Positions 28,407 to 34,663 of a DNA stretch of 40,725 nt are shown piece by piece. Positions within the stretch are counted from its first letter, which is position 1. Every line of letters starts with the position of its first letter. The notes below the pieces were generated by a model. The model did no database searches. It saw only the letters and a list, made by a program, of their open reading frames with translations, and was not told where the DNA came from. Location: contig WRET01000027.1 of assembly GCA_009779195.1 (NCBI GenBank), forward strand, positions 1 to 40,725. Reading direction: 5' to 3'. Origin of the DNA: Micrococcales bacterium. Its GTDB lineage: Bacteria > Actinomycetota > Actinomycetes > Actinomycetales > Cellulomonadaceae. Made by a program: the position numbers and the translations under genes.

Positions 28407-29654
28407 TCACTGTGCCCCAGCCGGACGCCCGTGCACCAGGTTGGCGGTGAACCGCGCCAGCTCGGCAGCCAGGTCTGGCCAGGCGTCGTCGTGGGGCCGT
28501 TCGACAGCCAGTGCTTCGGCCACCGTGTCGAGGGTCTCGTCGACGGTGCCGCACGCGTCGTCCAGGCCCCAGGACTCGCCCTCGGCGACCAGGTGGGCGC
28601 GTGTCAACGCGGCGTGGCGGTACTCGCCGTCGACAGCCATGGCCATCTCCCCGTCGTTGGGCTGGTGGACCAGCGGGACGACGTCGTAGGCCGGGGCCAG
28701 CACCGCCGGGCCGTCCAGCGGGTGCAGCAACGACAGGTTCTTGGCGTGCAGGTCGAGGTTGCCGACCGCGGCGGCGAACGTCGTCATGACCAGCAGCCGG
28801 TGCACCGCCCCCTTGCCCGGGTCGACGCTGGCCAGGACTGCCGCGACCTTCGCCAGGGAGACCTTGTGCCCATAACGCTGGTACTTGGCGTTGCCCGACG
28901 CCCCGAGTGCCTGGTTGAAGTCTTCTTGGTGGACCCGCCCGCCGGGTACGTGCGGGTCCCGGTCGAAGCGTTCGACGACCAGCGCTGGGACCCCGGCGAA
29001 CGTGTCGATCCAGGTGTGGTAGTCGGCCAGCCCGACCGCGCGGGCGAGCCGGGCGCCGTACTCCTCGTCGTACAGGGCGGTCGGCCAGGTGGTCGACGGT
29101 TTGAGGATGTGGGTGGACGGGTACCCGTCGAGCGCGCGGGCCCAGCGACGGCCCTGGCGGACCAGGACCAGCTTGTCTTGCACCCCTGCCAGCGACGTCT
29201 TGCCGCCGGGGCGCCGGTTGGCCAGCGGGTTGTCGCTGACGTGCACCAGCAGCACGGCGACCTGCTCGGCGGTCAGCGCCTCGGTGCCTGGGGCTTTGGG
29301 TTCGTCGTCGAGGTCCGGGTCCCAGATCTGCAGCGCCCCGGCCACGTCGCGTCCGTAGGCCCGCAGCAGCCCGATGACGTCGTCGTCGCCCACACCTGCG
29401 TCGCCGGCCATACGGGTGCGCGTCCGGCTCTCGGGCAGCACCTCGGCGAAGACGTTGCGGCGCCGGGCTGCTTGGTTGCGTGGTGGGACGACGGCCAGTG
29501 GTGCGGCCACAGACACGATCGTCGAGTCCAGCCCGAAGCGGGCCAGCCCGTCACGGTGGGCGACGACGTCGAAGCTGCGCGCTGTCCCCACGAGCGTGGC
29601 GACCTGGGTGCCGTAGAGCTCGACGACCAGGTCGGCCGCAGTCAGATCGGGCAC
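28407..29654 (-). CDS. HipA-family serine/threonine kinase, toxin of a HipBA-like pair
   Basis: A 415-residue HipA-like kinase; E. coli HipA phosphorylates glutamyl-tRNA synthetase and induces dormancy. The N-subdomain starts VPDLTAADLVVELYG. KTSLAGVQDKLVL matches the HipA SVAGAQEK segment containing the autophosphorylated serine. VERFDRDP, the catalytic VGNLDLHAKN and the metal-binding APAYDVVP follow. GTG 29654 starts two bases after the antitoxin stop, so the genes are coupled. The frame continues upstream to 29954 but only overlaps the antitoxin gene. The target in this organism is unknown. Confidence 0.88.
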   Translation of the reverse strand: MPDLTAADLVVELYGTQVATLVGTARSFDVVAHRDGLARFGLDSTIVSVAAPLAVVPPRNQAARRRNVFAEVLPESRTRTRMAGDAGVGDDDVIGLLRAYGRDVAGALQIWDPDLDDEPKAPGTEALTAEQVAVLLVHVSDNPLANRRPGGKTSLAGVQDKLVLVRQGRRWARALDGYPSTHILKPSTTWPTALYDEEYGARLARAVGLADYHTWIDTFAGVPALVVERFDRDPHVPGGRVHQEDFNQALGASGNAKYQRYGHKVSLAKVAAVLASVDPGKGAVHRLLVMTTFAAAVGNLDLHAKNLSLLHPLDGPAVLAPAYDVVPLVHQPNDGEMAMAVDGEYRHAALTRAHLVAEGESWGLDDACGTVDETLDTVAEALAVERPHDDAWPDLAAELARFTANLVHGRPAGAQ

Positions 29655-29656
29655 CC

Positions 29657-30076
29657 TCAGGTCAGCCGGTCGCTGTGGTGCGGGTGGGCGTGCCCCCGGT
29701 TCCCACCGGTGTTGCGCGCACCTCGGCGCGTACGACCAGCGAGCAGGCTCGCGGCGCTGTCGTCGTCGCCAGCGGCGGCTGTGGGGCTGTCCTCCTCCTT
29801 GCAGGCGCACGTGGCGCAGGCACGTCGTTTGCGCACCGGCGCTGGCAGCACGACCTCGTTCGGGATCGTCGCCGTCAGCTCCATCCCCGTCTCGCGCATG
29901 ACCGCGAACAGCCGGTCGACGAAGATCGACGGCTTGCCAGCCTCCATCTCCCACACGTAGCGCTGGGTCGTGCCCAGACGGTCGGCGAGCTCGCGCTGAG
30001 AGAGCCCTGAGACCAGCCGGGCCTGCTGCAAGATCCGCCCCAACGACTGTGGGCTAGATACCGTCCCCGAGTACAC
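29657..30076 (-). CDS. HipB-like HTH antitoxin with Cys/His-rich tail
   Basis: A 139-residue protein. Residues 10-70 form an Xre-type helix-turn-helix (LSQRELADRLGTTQRYVWEME) as in HipB, which binds the toxin and represses the operon. The remaining 70 residues are unusual: CATCAC (Cys 87, 90, 92), a run of acidic residues, and HAHPHH near the C-terminus (His 129-134). The GTG at 30076 has GGGAGG about seven bases ahead. GTG at codon 6 is an alternative. Two matching palindromes upstream are the likely operators. Confidence 0.85.
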   Translation of the reverse strand: MYSGTVSSPQSLGRILQQARLVSGLSQRELADRLGTTQRYVWEMEAGKPSIFVDRLFAVMRETGMELTATIPNEVVLPAPVRKRRACATCACKEEDSPTAAAGDDDSAASLLAGRTRRGARNTGGNRGHAHPHHSDRLT

Positions 30077-30088
30077 CGACCCCTCCCC

Positions 30089-30104
30089 ACGTTGATATCG
30101 ACGT
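30089..30104. promoter_or_regulatory. probable HipB-type operator, proximal copy
   Basis: ACGTTGATATCGACGT is a palindrome with one mismatched pair. It lies 13 bases ahead of the hipB-like start. Its core GATATC matches the distal copy. Confidence 0.65.
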
Positions 30105-30113
30105 CGAACCGAC

Positions 30114-30133
30114 AGACTACCAATCCGTAGTCT
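30114..30133. promoter_or_regulatory. inner palindrome between the two operators, probable promoter site
   Basis: AGACTAC and GTAGTCT are separated by six bases. On the minus strand it contains TAGTCT and TAGACT, either of which could be the -10 of the hipBA-like operon. Confidence 0.45.
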
Positions 30134-30141
30134 ACTCTTGC

Positions 30142-30159
30142 GACGTCGATATCGACGTC
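30142..30159. promoter_or_regulatory. probable HipB-type operator, distal copy
   Basis: GACGTCGATATCGACGTC is a perfect 18-bp palindrome. Its centre is 54 bases from that of the proximal copy, about five helical turns, so two dimers would sit on the same face of the DNA. Confidence 0.7.
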
Positions 30160-30303
30160 ATCAGGCGACCAGAGCTCTGGTGCGTCCGTGCTGTGTGCCG
30201 CGACCGGCAGCCTCACGTGTCCTGGCGCTGGCTCGTCGTCCGTTTTCGGCGTCGGGCGCGCACGACAACACCGCAGGGTCCAGCGTTGGGCCAAAGGGGT
30301 GTA

Positions 30304-30318
30304 CGCGGCGGAGCCGCG
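30304..30318 (-). terminator. small hairpin after the DUF3073 gene
   Basis: CGCGGC pairs with GCCGCG around GGA, ten bases past the stop on the minus strand. No U-tract. Confidence 0.35.
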
Positions 30319-30327
30319 GGCAGGTGG

Positions 30328-30534
30328 TCAGCTGCCTTGACGGGTCGGCTCGTCGGAGCCCTCATCGTCCCAGTCCCACTGGGCGTAGGGTTCGTCCGAC
30401 GTACCGTCCTTGGTGTCGACAGCGCTGCGGCCAGCCAACTCGCGTTCGAGCTGGGCGTAGTTCGTCTCGGGGCTGTAGTACTTCAGTTCCCGAGCGACCT
30501 TGGTCTGCTTCGCCTTCTGACGGCCGCGCCCCAT
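30328..30534 (-). CDS. DUF3073 protein
   Basis: A 68-residue hydrophilic protein beginning MGRGRQKAKQTKVARELKY, the hallmark of DUF3073, a small family found almost only in actinobacteria. The N-terminus is basic and the C-terminus acidic (WDWDDEGSDEP). The role is unknown. The ATG at 30534 is preceded by a G-rich ribosome-binding site; a longer reading to 30609 is not supported. The gene is divergent from bldC. Confidence 0.85.
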   Translation of the reverse strand: MGRGRQKAKQTKVARELKYYSPETNYAQLERELAGRSAVDTKDGTSDEPYAQWDWDDEGSDEPTRQGS

Positions 30535-30875
30535 GGCATCGACCCCCTCATTACGTGGAATCGGGGCGGCGACGTGCGTACACGTGCGGCCCCGGTGGTG
30601 TCTCGTCATCTTCCGTAGGACTAACGGTACAGGAGCCGCGGAGATTTCGACACCGAGTTGGCTGCCAGGGAGGTCCCTTCACCCCGGTTCAGCGCTCTGA
30701 TCAGGGACGAACGTACCCAGATCGGGTGAACCGCGCCCAGGGTGCGAACGACACGAAGATGGTGTTTACTGACGTGACGTTAACAGATGACCAGCCAGCC
30801 CCGAGTCCGGCGGGTGGCGAGCAGGGTTCGACCGGCTATGAGGGCGGCTACACCCTGCGCGAACGGGAGGTCCCC
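30535..30875. other. 341-base divergent region between the DUF3073 gene and bldC
   Basis: Presumably holds the promoters of both genes. On the minus strand, CTGTACCGTTAGTCC near 30620-30635 offers a -10. Toward bldC, the stretch 30764-30786 (TTTACTGACGTGACGTTAAC) is AT-richer than its surroundings and contains ACGTGACGT. The bldC frame stays open back to ATG 30759, which would add 39 residues, but no family sequence is seen there. Confidence 0.45.
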
Positions 30876-31100
30876 ATGCACACCGCGAACGTTGAGTCGG
30901 AATCCCTGCTCACGCCGGCCGAGGTTGCCAGTCTGTTCCGTGTCGATCCCAAGACGGTTACCCGCTGGGCGCGCTCGGGCAAGCTGTCTGCCGTGCGTAC
31001 CCTCGGCGGTCACCGCCGCTATCGCGAGTCGGAGGTCCTGCACCTGCTGTCCGGCGTTCCTGTCCAACGTGACGAACGTCCGGCGGTCCTGGGTAGCTGA
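30876..31100 (+). CDS. bldC: BldC-like MerR-type developmental regulator
   Basis: A 74-residue DNA-binding protein made of one winged helix-turn-helix of the MerR type: LLTPAEVASLFRVDPKTVTRWA then RTLGGHRRYRESEV. In Streptomyces, BldC binds head-to-tail on direct repeats and delays sporulation; it is also conserved in actinobacteria that do not sporulate. The ATG at 30876 has GGGAGG five bases ahead. A strong terminator follows, so the gene is probably monocistronic. Confidence 0.93.
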   Translation: MHTANVESESLLTPAEVASLFRVDPKTVTRWARSGKLSAVRTLGGHRRYRESEVLHLLSGVPVQRDERPAVLGS

Positions 31101-31137
31101 GGTCGCTGTTTGTGCTGGGCTAGCCGGCCCGGTTGTC

Positions 31138-31181
31138 AAGGTCGTCGGTTCTTCGCTGAGAACCGACGACCTTACTCTTTT
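31138..31181 (+). terminator. intrinsic terminator of bldC
   Basis: A perfect 15-bp stem (31138-31152 with 31159-31173) has the loop TCGCTG and is followed by ACTCTTTT. It is the most classical rho-independent terminator in the window. Confidence 0.92.
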
Positions 31182-31229
31182 CCGGCATAACAGTTTGGCA
31201 CCGGCAACAGCTCGGCTGATGTGAAAGAA

Positions 31230-31263
31230 AAATTGCCAGGCTGAGGTGACACGCTGGCATTTT
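31230..31263 (-). terminator. possible terminator of the DUF3618/holin-like operon
   Basis: TGCCAG and CTGGCA (31234-31239, 31254-31259) are flanked by an A-run on the left and TTTT on the right, so it could act in both directions. Read from the minus strand, the A-run becomes the U-tract. Confidence 0.5.
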
Positions 31264-31330
31264 CGCCCGAAAGTGCTGCTTCTACCCACCCAAGGTGAGA
31301 TTCACCCGAGGCTGTCGCTTGTCCGCCCAG

Positions 31331-31708
31331 TCAGCGCCGCACCCTGCGGACGATCCCCACAGTGACCAACACTGTGACTGCCGCCGCAGCCCCGAGGACG
31401 ATCAACGCCCGCCGTCGTGCCCGCGGCTCAGCCGTTCCCGGGTTGGTGAAGAGCTGGCGCACGTCTGCGGCGGCCTGCCGCGCCTGGTGACCCGGGTTGA
31501 GACGTGCCGCAAGCTCGTCGACCGTCGCCGCGAGCTCGGCACGGGTCGCCACGATCTCCGCCTGGATCTCGACCATCTGCGGAGTGCTGAACGGGGTGGG
31601 GGGTTTCTTGGGGGTCTGCGGGCTGTGGGGGTCCGGCACGTCGCGGGCGCTCAGGTCAGCGTCTGGTTCGACGGGCGTGCCGTAGGGCGGGTCGGACTGG
31701 TCGGTCAC
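31331..31708 (-). CDS. DUF3618 membrane protein
   Basis: A 125-residue protein. Residues 44-70 (VEIQAEIVATRAELAATVDELAARL) form the amphipathic helix typical of DUF3618, and one C-terminal hydrophobic helix (RALIVLGAAAAVTVLVTVGIV) ends in a basic tail. The N-terminus is Pro/Asp-rich. Function unknown. The GTG start overlaps the upstream holin-like stop by four bases (GTGA), so the two genes are coupled, a pairing common in actinobacteria. Confidence 0.85.
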   Translation of the reverse strand: MTDQSDPPYGTPVEPDADLSARDVPDPHSPQTPKKPPTPFSTPQMVEIQAEIVATRAELAATVDELAARLNPGHQARQAAADVRQLFTNPGTAEPRARRRALIVLGAAAAVTVLVTVGIVRRVRR

Positions 31709-32112
31709 GGTCGCAGCCCCTTCTTCACGACGTCCAGGTCTTCTTTGATCCCGTCGATGGCGGCCTGCGGCGCAGGTGCCCCGACCGCGTCCATCTTCTT
31801 CTTGCCGACCAGCACGAGCAGCGCGGCAACAGCGAAGATGGCGATGGTGACGACCAGCGCTGCTGCCCAGGCTGGTAGCAGCAGAGCCACCACGAGGACC
31901 AGCGTGGCGACGAGCGTCCCAGTGGCGAAGAACGCCAGGACACCGGCGACGGCGAACATCCCCCCGCCTGCTCCCAGCTGTTTGCCCTTCGCGCTGAGCT
32001 CAGCCTTCGCCAGCTCGATCTCTGCGCGCACCAGCCGGGCGCTCTGCTCGCCCACCGCAGCGACGAGCTCTCCCAAGGACCGCTGGTCGGCCCCAGCACT
32101 CTGCGAGGTCAT
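31705..32112 (-). CDS. phage-holin-superfamily (DUF1469) membrane protein
   Basis: A 135-residue protein. An N-terminal helix (LGELVAAVGEQSARLVRAEIELAKAEL) precedes two hydrophobic segments (about 50-75 and 80-102) and a charged end (GIKEDLDVVKKGL). It matches PF07332-type proteins, named for a resemblance to holins but found on normal chromosomes as envelope proteins. Its ATG lies six bases after TAGGTT, with no ribosome-binding site. Confidence 0.85.
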   Translation of the reverse strand: MTSQSAGADQRSLGELVAAVGEQSARLVRAEIELAKAELSAKGKQLGAGGGMFAVAGVLAFFATGTLVATLVLVVALLLPAWAAALVVTIAIFAVAALLVLVGKKKMDAVGAPAPQAAIDGIKEDLDVVKKGLRP

Positions 32113-32124
32113 GGCCCCAACCTA
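32113..32124 (-). promoter_or_regulatory. leaderless promoter of the holin-like/DUF3618 operon
   Basis: On the minus strand TAGGTT lies six bases ahead of ATG 32112. Confidence 0.6.
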
Positions 32125-32230
32125 GCCGTTTCCGGCCCTCCCGGCGAGCAGGTACCTGCAAGAACACCCGCACGCAGGGCTGGGCAACCCGAGGCTGGCG
32201 ACCCCGGACCGCTTCCGGCTGCGAGACAGA

Positions 32231-32881
32231 TCACGTGAGGGTGTAGGCCTGTTCTTCGAACATCACCATGTCGCCGATCCCCGTCTCGGGGGTGTCGTAC
32301 ACGTACGCCGAGGGGAAGAACAGCCAGTCGTCGCCCAGGGTCAGCGGCAGGGCGAACCCCATCGCGCACGACTGGCCCGGCTCGAGCGGGTAGGGCGGGT
32401 TGTACCCGGGGTGAGGCGACCTCGTCGAGTGGTACCACACCCCGTGGCTGGACATCTGGCGGTCCGAGACCGGGGTGATCTTCTCCAGCCCCTGGGGGTA
32501 GGGGTGGTCGGTGGTCAGCGCCCGCACGCTCGGGGTGTCGGTAGCGACGTAGGCCGTGGTGGTACCGGAGTTGGTCAGCACGATGTTGACCATGGCGACC
32601 GGTGAGCCTGCCTTGACCAGCGGCTCGTTCGTCGCGTCGTCGGAGAAGTAGGAGTCCTGCGTGGTCGTGTCTCGGCCCATGTCGTAGGCCGTGACCGTCA
32701 GGCCGTCTTGGGTCACGGTCCACATCAGGTCGCCGGTCTGGACGTCACGGGCCCATGGTGCGGTCGTGCCGACGGCCTTCGCGGTCCCCCCGGTGGCCAC
32801 ACCGTCGCCCGACCCGGAGCATGCCGCCGAACCCAGGACGGCCACCAGCACCAGGCAACACCCCACCACGTTCCTAGCCAC
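32231..32881 (-). CDS. lipoprotein of unknown function
   Basis: A 216-residue exported protein with signal peptide VARNVVGCCLVLVAVLGSAAC and a lipobox-like SAAC. The mature part is beta-rich; VAMVNIVLTNSGTTTAYV resembles the telokin-like DUF4352 type, which is only a weak hint. The likely GTG start (32881) overlaps the end of the SGNH gene by eight bases, with GGGAGA as ribosome-binding site inside it. The coupling suggests that the two exported proteins work together. Confidence 0.75.
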   Translation of the reverse strand: MARNVVGCCLVLVAVLGSAACSGSGDGVATGGTAKAVGTTAPWARDVQTGDLMWTVTQDGLTVTAYDMGRDTTTQDSYFSDDATNEPLVKAGSPVAMVNIVLTNSGTTTAYVATDTPSVRALTTDHPYPQGLEKITPVSDRQMSSHGVWYHSTRSPHPGYNPPYPLEPGQSCAMGFALPLTLGDDWLFFPSAYVYDTPETGIGDMVMFEEQAYTLT

Positions 32882-34352
32882 CGTAGTCTCCCATGATGTA
32901 GCCCGCCACGATCTGCGCGTACGCATCGTTGCCCTTCCTGTTGGGGTGGTAGGACGGTAAGGGATTCGTGTCTCGGGGATCCAGGTTGAACTCTTTGTGC
33001 GGCACGATCCCGTTGATGTACGGGTCTGAGTCTCCGACCGAGTGACCGGTGAACGGCGAGCCTGGGGCGGCCGGGTCGACGTAGACCAGCCTGGGCCCCG
33101 AGGGGCTGTTGGCGTTGACCTCGTCGACCGTCTCCCTGATCTTGTCGTTCAGGTCGGTGAGCAGCTGGACTGCCGCAGGAATGTTCGCCGGAGGGATCCT
33201 GCCGAAAAACCACCGGTGCTCGAGGTCGTCCATCTCCACCACCGGCGGGTATCCGACCACGTAGATCGTCGCACCTGGAGCGCTGTCCAGCGCGTGCTCG
33301 AACGCCTCGGTCAGTCGGGGCCCCAGGTCCTGTGCGACCAGCGCACGACCGTCAGCAAGGCCCTTCCCACAGCTCGCCACGTATCGCTCGGCCGTCTTGG
33401 TGGGGTTCGGCGAAAAGCCGCCGCTGACCGGGTTGACGCAGTTGGTGACGATGTCAGCGAACCCGATGTCGTTGCCGCCGACCGTGAGGGTCACCACCCC
33501 GGCCTCCGGGTCGGTCGCGTCCATCTGGTCCTTGACCGACGCCGCCCCGGTGCCGCCGGTCAGGCTGGTGCCGTCCCAGGTGGCCCCGGAGCACGCCATG
33601 AAGTTGTTCGTGCTCATCGCCAGGCTCGGGGTGCCTGCGGTGGCGCTCTGACGGCCGTCGCCCAGCTGGCGCGGCCACCCGTCTTTGGCCCGGTAGCACT
33701 CGTCCTCGTTCCACGCGTCGGGGATCGGGCCCCACCGGCTGCGTCGTTCTGAGGTGTCGTAGTCGGCGCCGGGCCATGTGCTCGGGTTGGTCCCCACACC
33801 CGCGGAGTACGAGTCGCCCCACGCGACGTACGTCTGTGTCTGGCCAGGCTGGGTCACGGTCACCTTCGTGGTCTTGCCGTCCGAAGAGGTGATCGTCAGC
33901 GTAGCTTGCCGTGCACCACCGGCGTTGGACTGGAACAGCACCGACGCTTCTCCGCTGCCGTCGCCCCAGTCGCCGTAGGGCACGGCCCACGCCTGGTCCG
34001 ACGTCACCGTGTACGTCACGCCGGGGTTGACCTCCACTTGCACCTGCACGGTCCCGGCCCGGGCGGTCGGGTCGTCGGGCACGGTGACCGACAACCGCGG
34101 CGGAAGGCTGCTGTCGCCCCCTGCCTGCCCCCCGTCCGGCCCCGCACAGCTGGTGGTGTCGCTACCAGCGATGGTCGTGATCGCGTTGCCCAGGGTGCAG
34201 GCGATCTGTGAACCCAACGACGGGGCCACAGCGACCATCCCGCCGAGCAACAGCGCCACCACGAGCACCATGCCCGTGTACTCCAGCGACCCGGCCCCCA
34301 CATCGCCGCAGCACCGCAACGACAGACCACGAGACCGACGATTGCGCACCAT
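32874..34352 (-). CDS. SGNH/GDSL hydrolase with Flp/TadE-type N-terminal signal
   Basis: A 492-residue surface protein. Residues 15-45 (GDVGAGSLEYTGMVLVVALL) fit a class III prepilin signal: cleavage after Gly19 would leave Glu at +5 and Tyr at +6, ahead of a hydrophobic helix. A Cys-bordered linker, a beta-sandwich of about 85-170 that ends VTVTQPG (BACON-like), and an SGNH esterase domain follow. The esterase shows GDSYSAG (Ser181), GGNDIGF and YHPN (His469). The substrate is unknown; lipids, glycans or acetyl groups are possible. It is first in an operon with a lipoprotein. Confidence 0.85.
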   Translation of the reverse strand: MVRNRRSRGLSLRCCGDVGAGSLEYTGMVLVVALLLGGMVAVAPSLGSQIACTLGNAITTIAGSDTTSCAGPDGGQAGGDSSLPPRLSVTVPDDPTARAGTVQVQVEVNPGVTYTVTSDQAWAVPYGDWGDGSGEASVLFQSNAGGARQATLTITSSDGKTTKVTVTQPGQTQTYVAWGDSYSAGVGTNPSTWPGADYDTSERRSRWGPIPDAWNEDECYRAKDGWPRQLGDGRQSATAGTPSLAMSTNNFMACSGATWDGTSLTGGTGAASVKDQMDATDPEAGVVTLTVGGNDIGFADIVTNCVNPVSGGFSPNPTKTAERYVASCGKGLADGRALVAQDLGPRLTEAFEHALDSAPGATIYVVGYPPVVEMDDLEHRWFFGRIPPANIPAAVQLLTDLNDKIRETVDEVNANSPSGPRLVYVDPAAPGSPFTGHSVGDSDPYINGIVPHKEFNLDPRDTNPLPSYHPNRKGNDAYAQIVAGYIMGDYGG

Positions 34353-34616
34353 GGGGCAACTGTGTCCCAGGCCCGACCACCCTGGCTTGAGGCCCTGGCC
34401 ATCAACCCGTCCCAGGCTGACGGCCAGCCTCTAGGCCTACGGACCCAGGACGCCAGACACCGTCCTTCATGAGGCCATGGCGCCTCAGGGCGTCTTGTCG
34501 GCTGCTGTGAGGATGGTGCTCGCCGCGAGCGGTCCGACCGTGCGCGGAATCGCTGGTCGGCCACGCCAGCTGCACAGCGCCCGCCAGCTCGACGAACCTG
34601 TGCTCAGACGTCGATA
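34353..34616. other. 264-base region upstream of the SGNH gene
   Basis: No gene is supported. It should hold the SGNH promoter. Nested inverted repeats (GACGCC 34449-34454 with GGCGTC 34489-34494, and GAGGC 34471-34475 with GCCTC 34482-34486) could fold a leader of that transcript, but nothing identifies a riboswitch class. Confidence 0.4.
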
Positions 34617-34642
34617 CCCGCCAGGTGGATCCACCTGGCGGG
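34617..34642 (-). terminator. terminator of the beta-propeller gene
   Basis: A perfect 26-base palindrome centred on GGATCC, 21 bases past the stop on the minus strand. No U-tract. Confidence 0.65.
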
Positions 34643-34663
34643 CCGGGCGCACAGACCCGGGTT

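Noticed and set aside
28431..29960. Plus-strand open frame of 509 codons
   Set aside because: Antisense of the HipA-like gene, with no ribosome-binding site or recognisable domain.
31705..32112. Prophage holin
   Set aside because: No lysin or phage structural genes nearby; the family is normally chromosomal and pairs with DUF3618.
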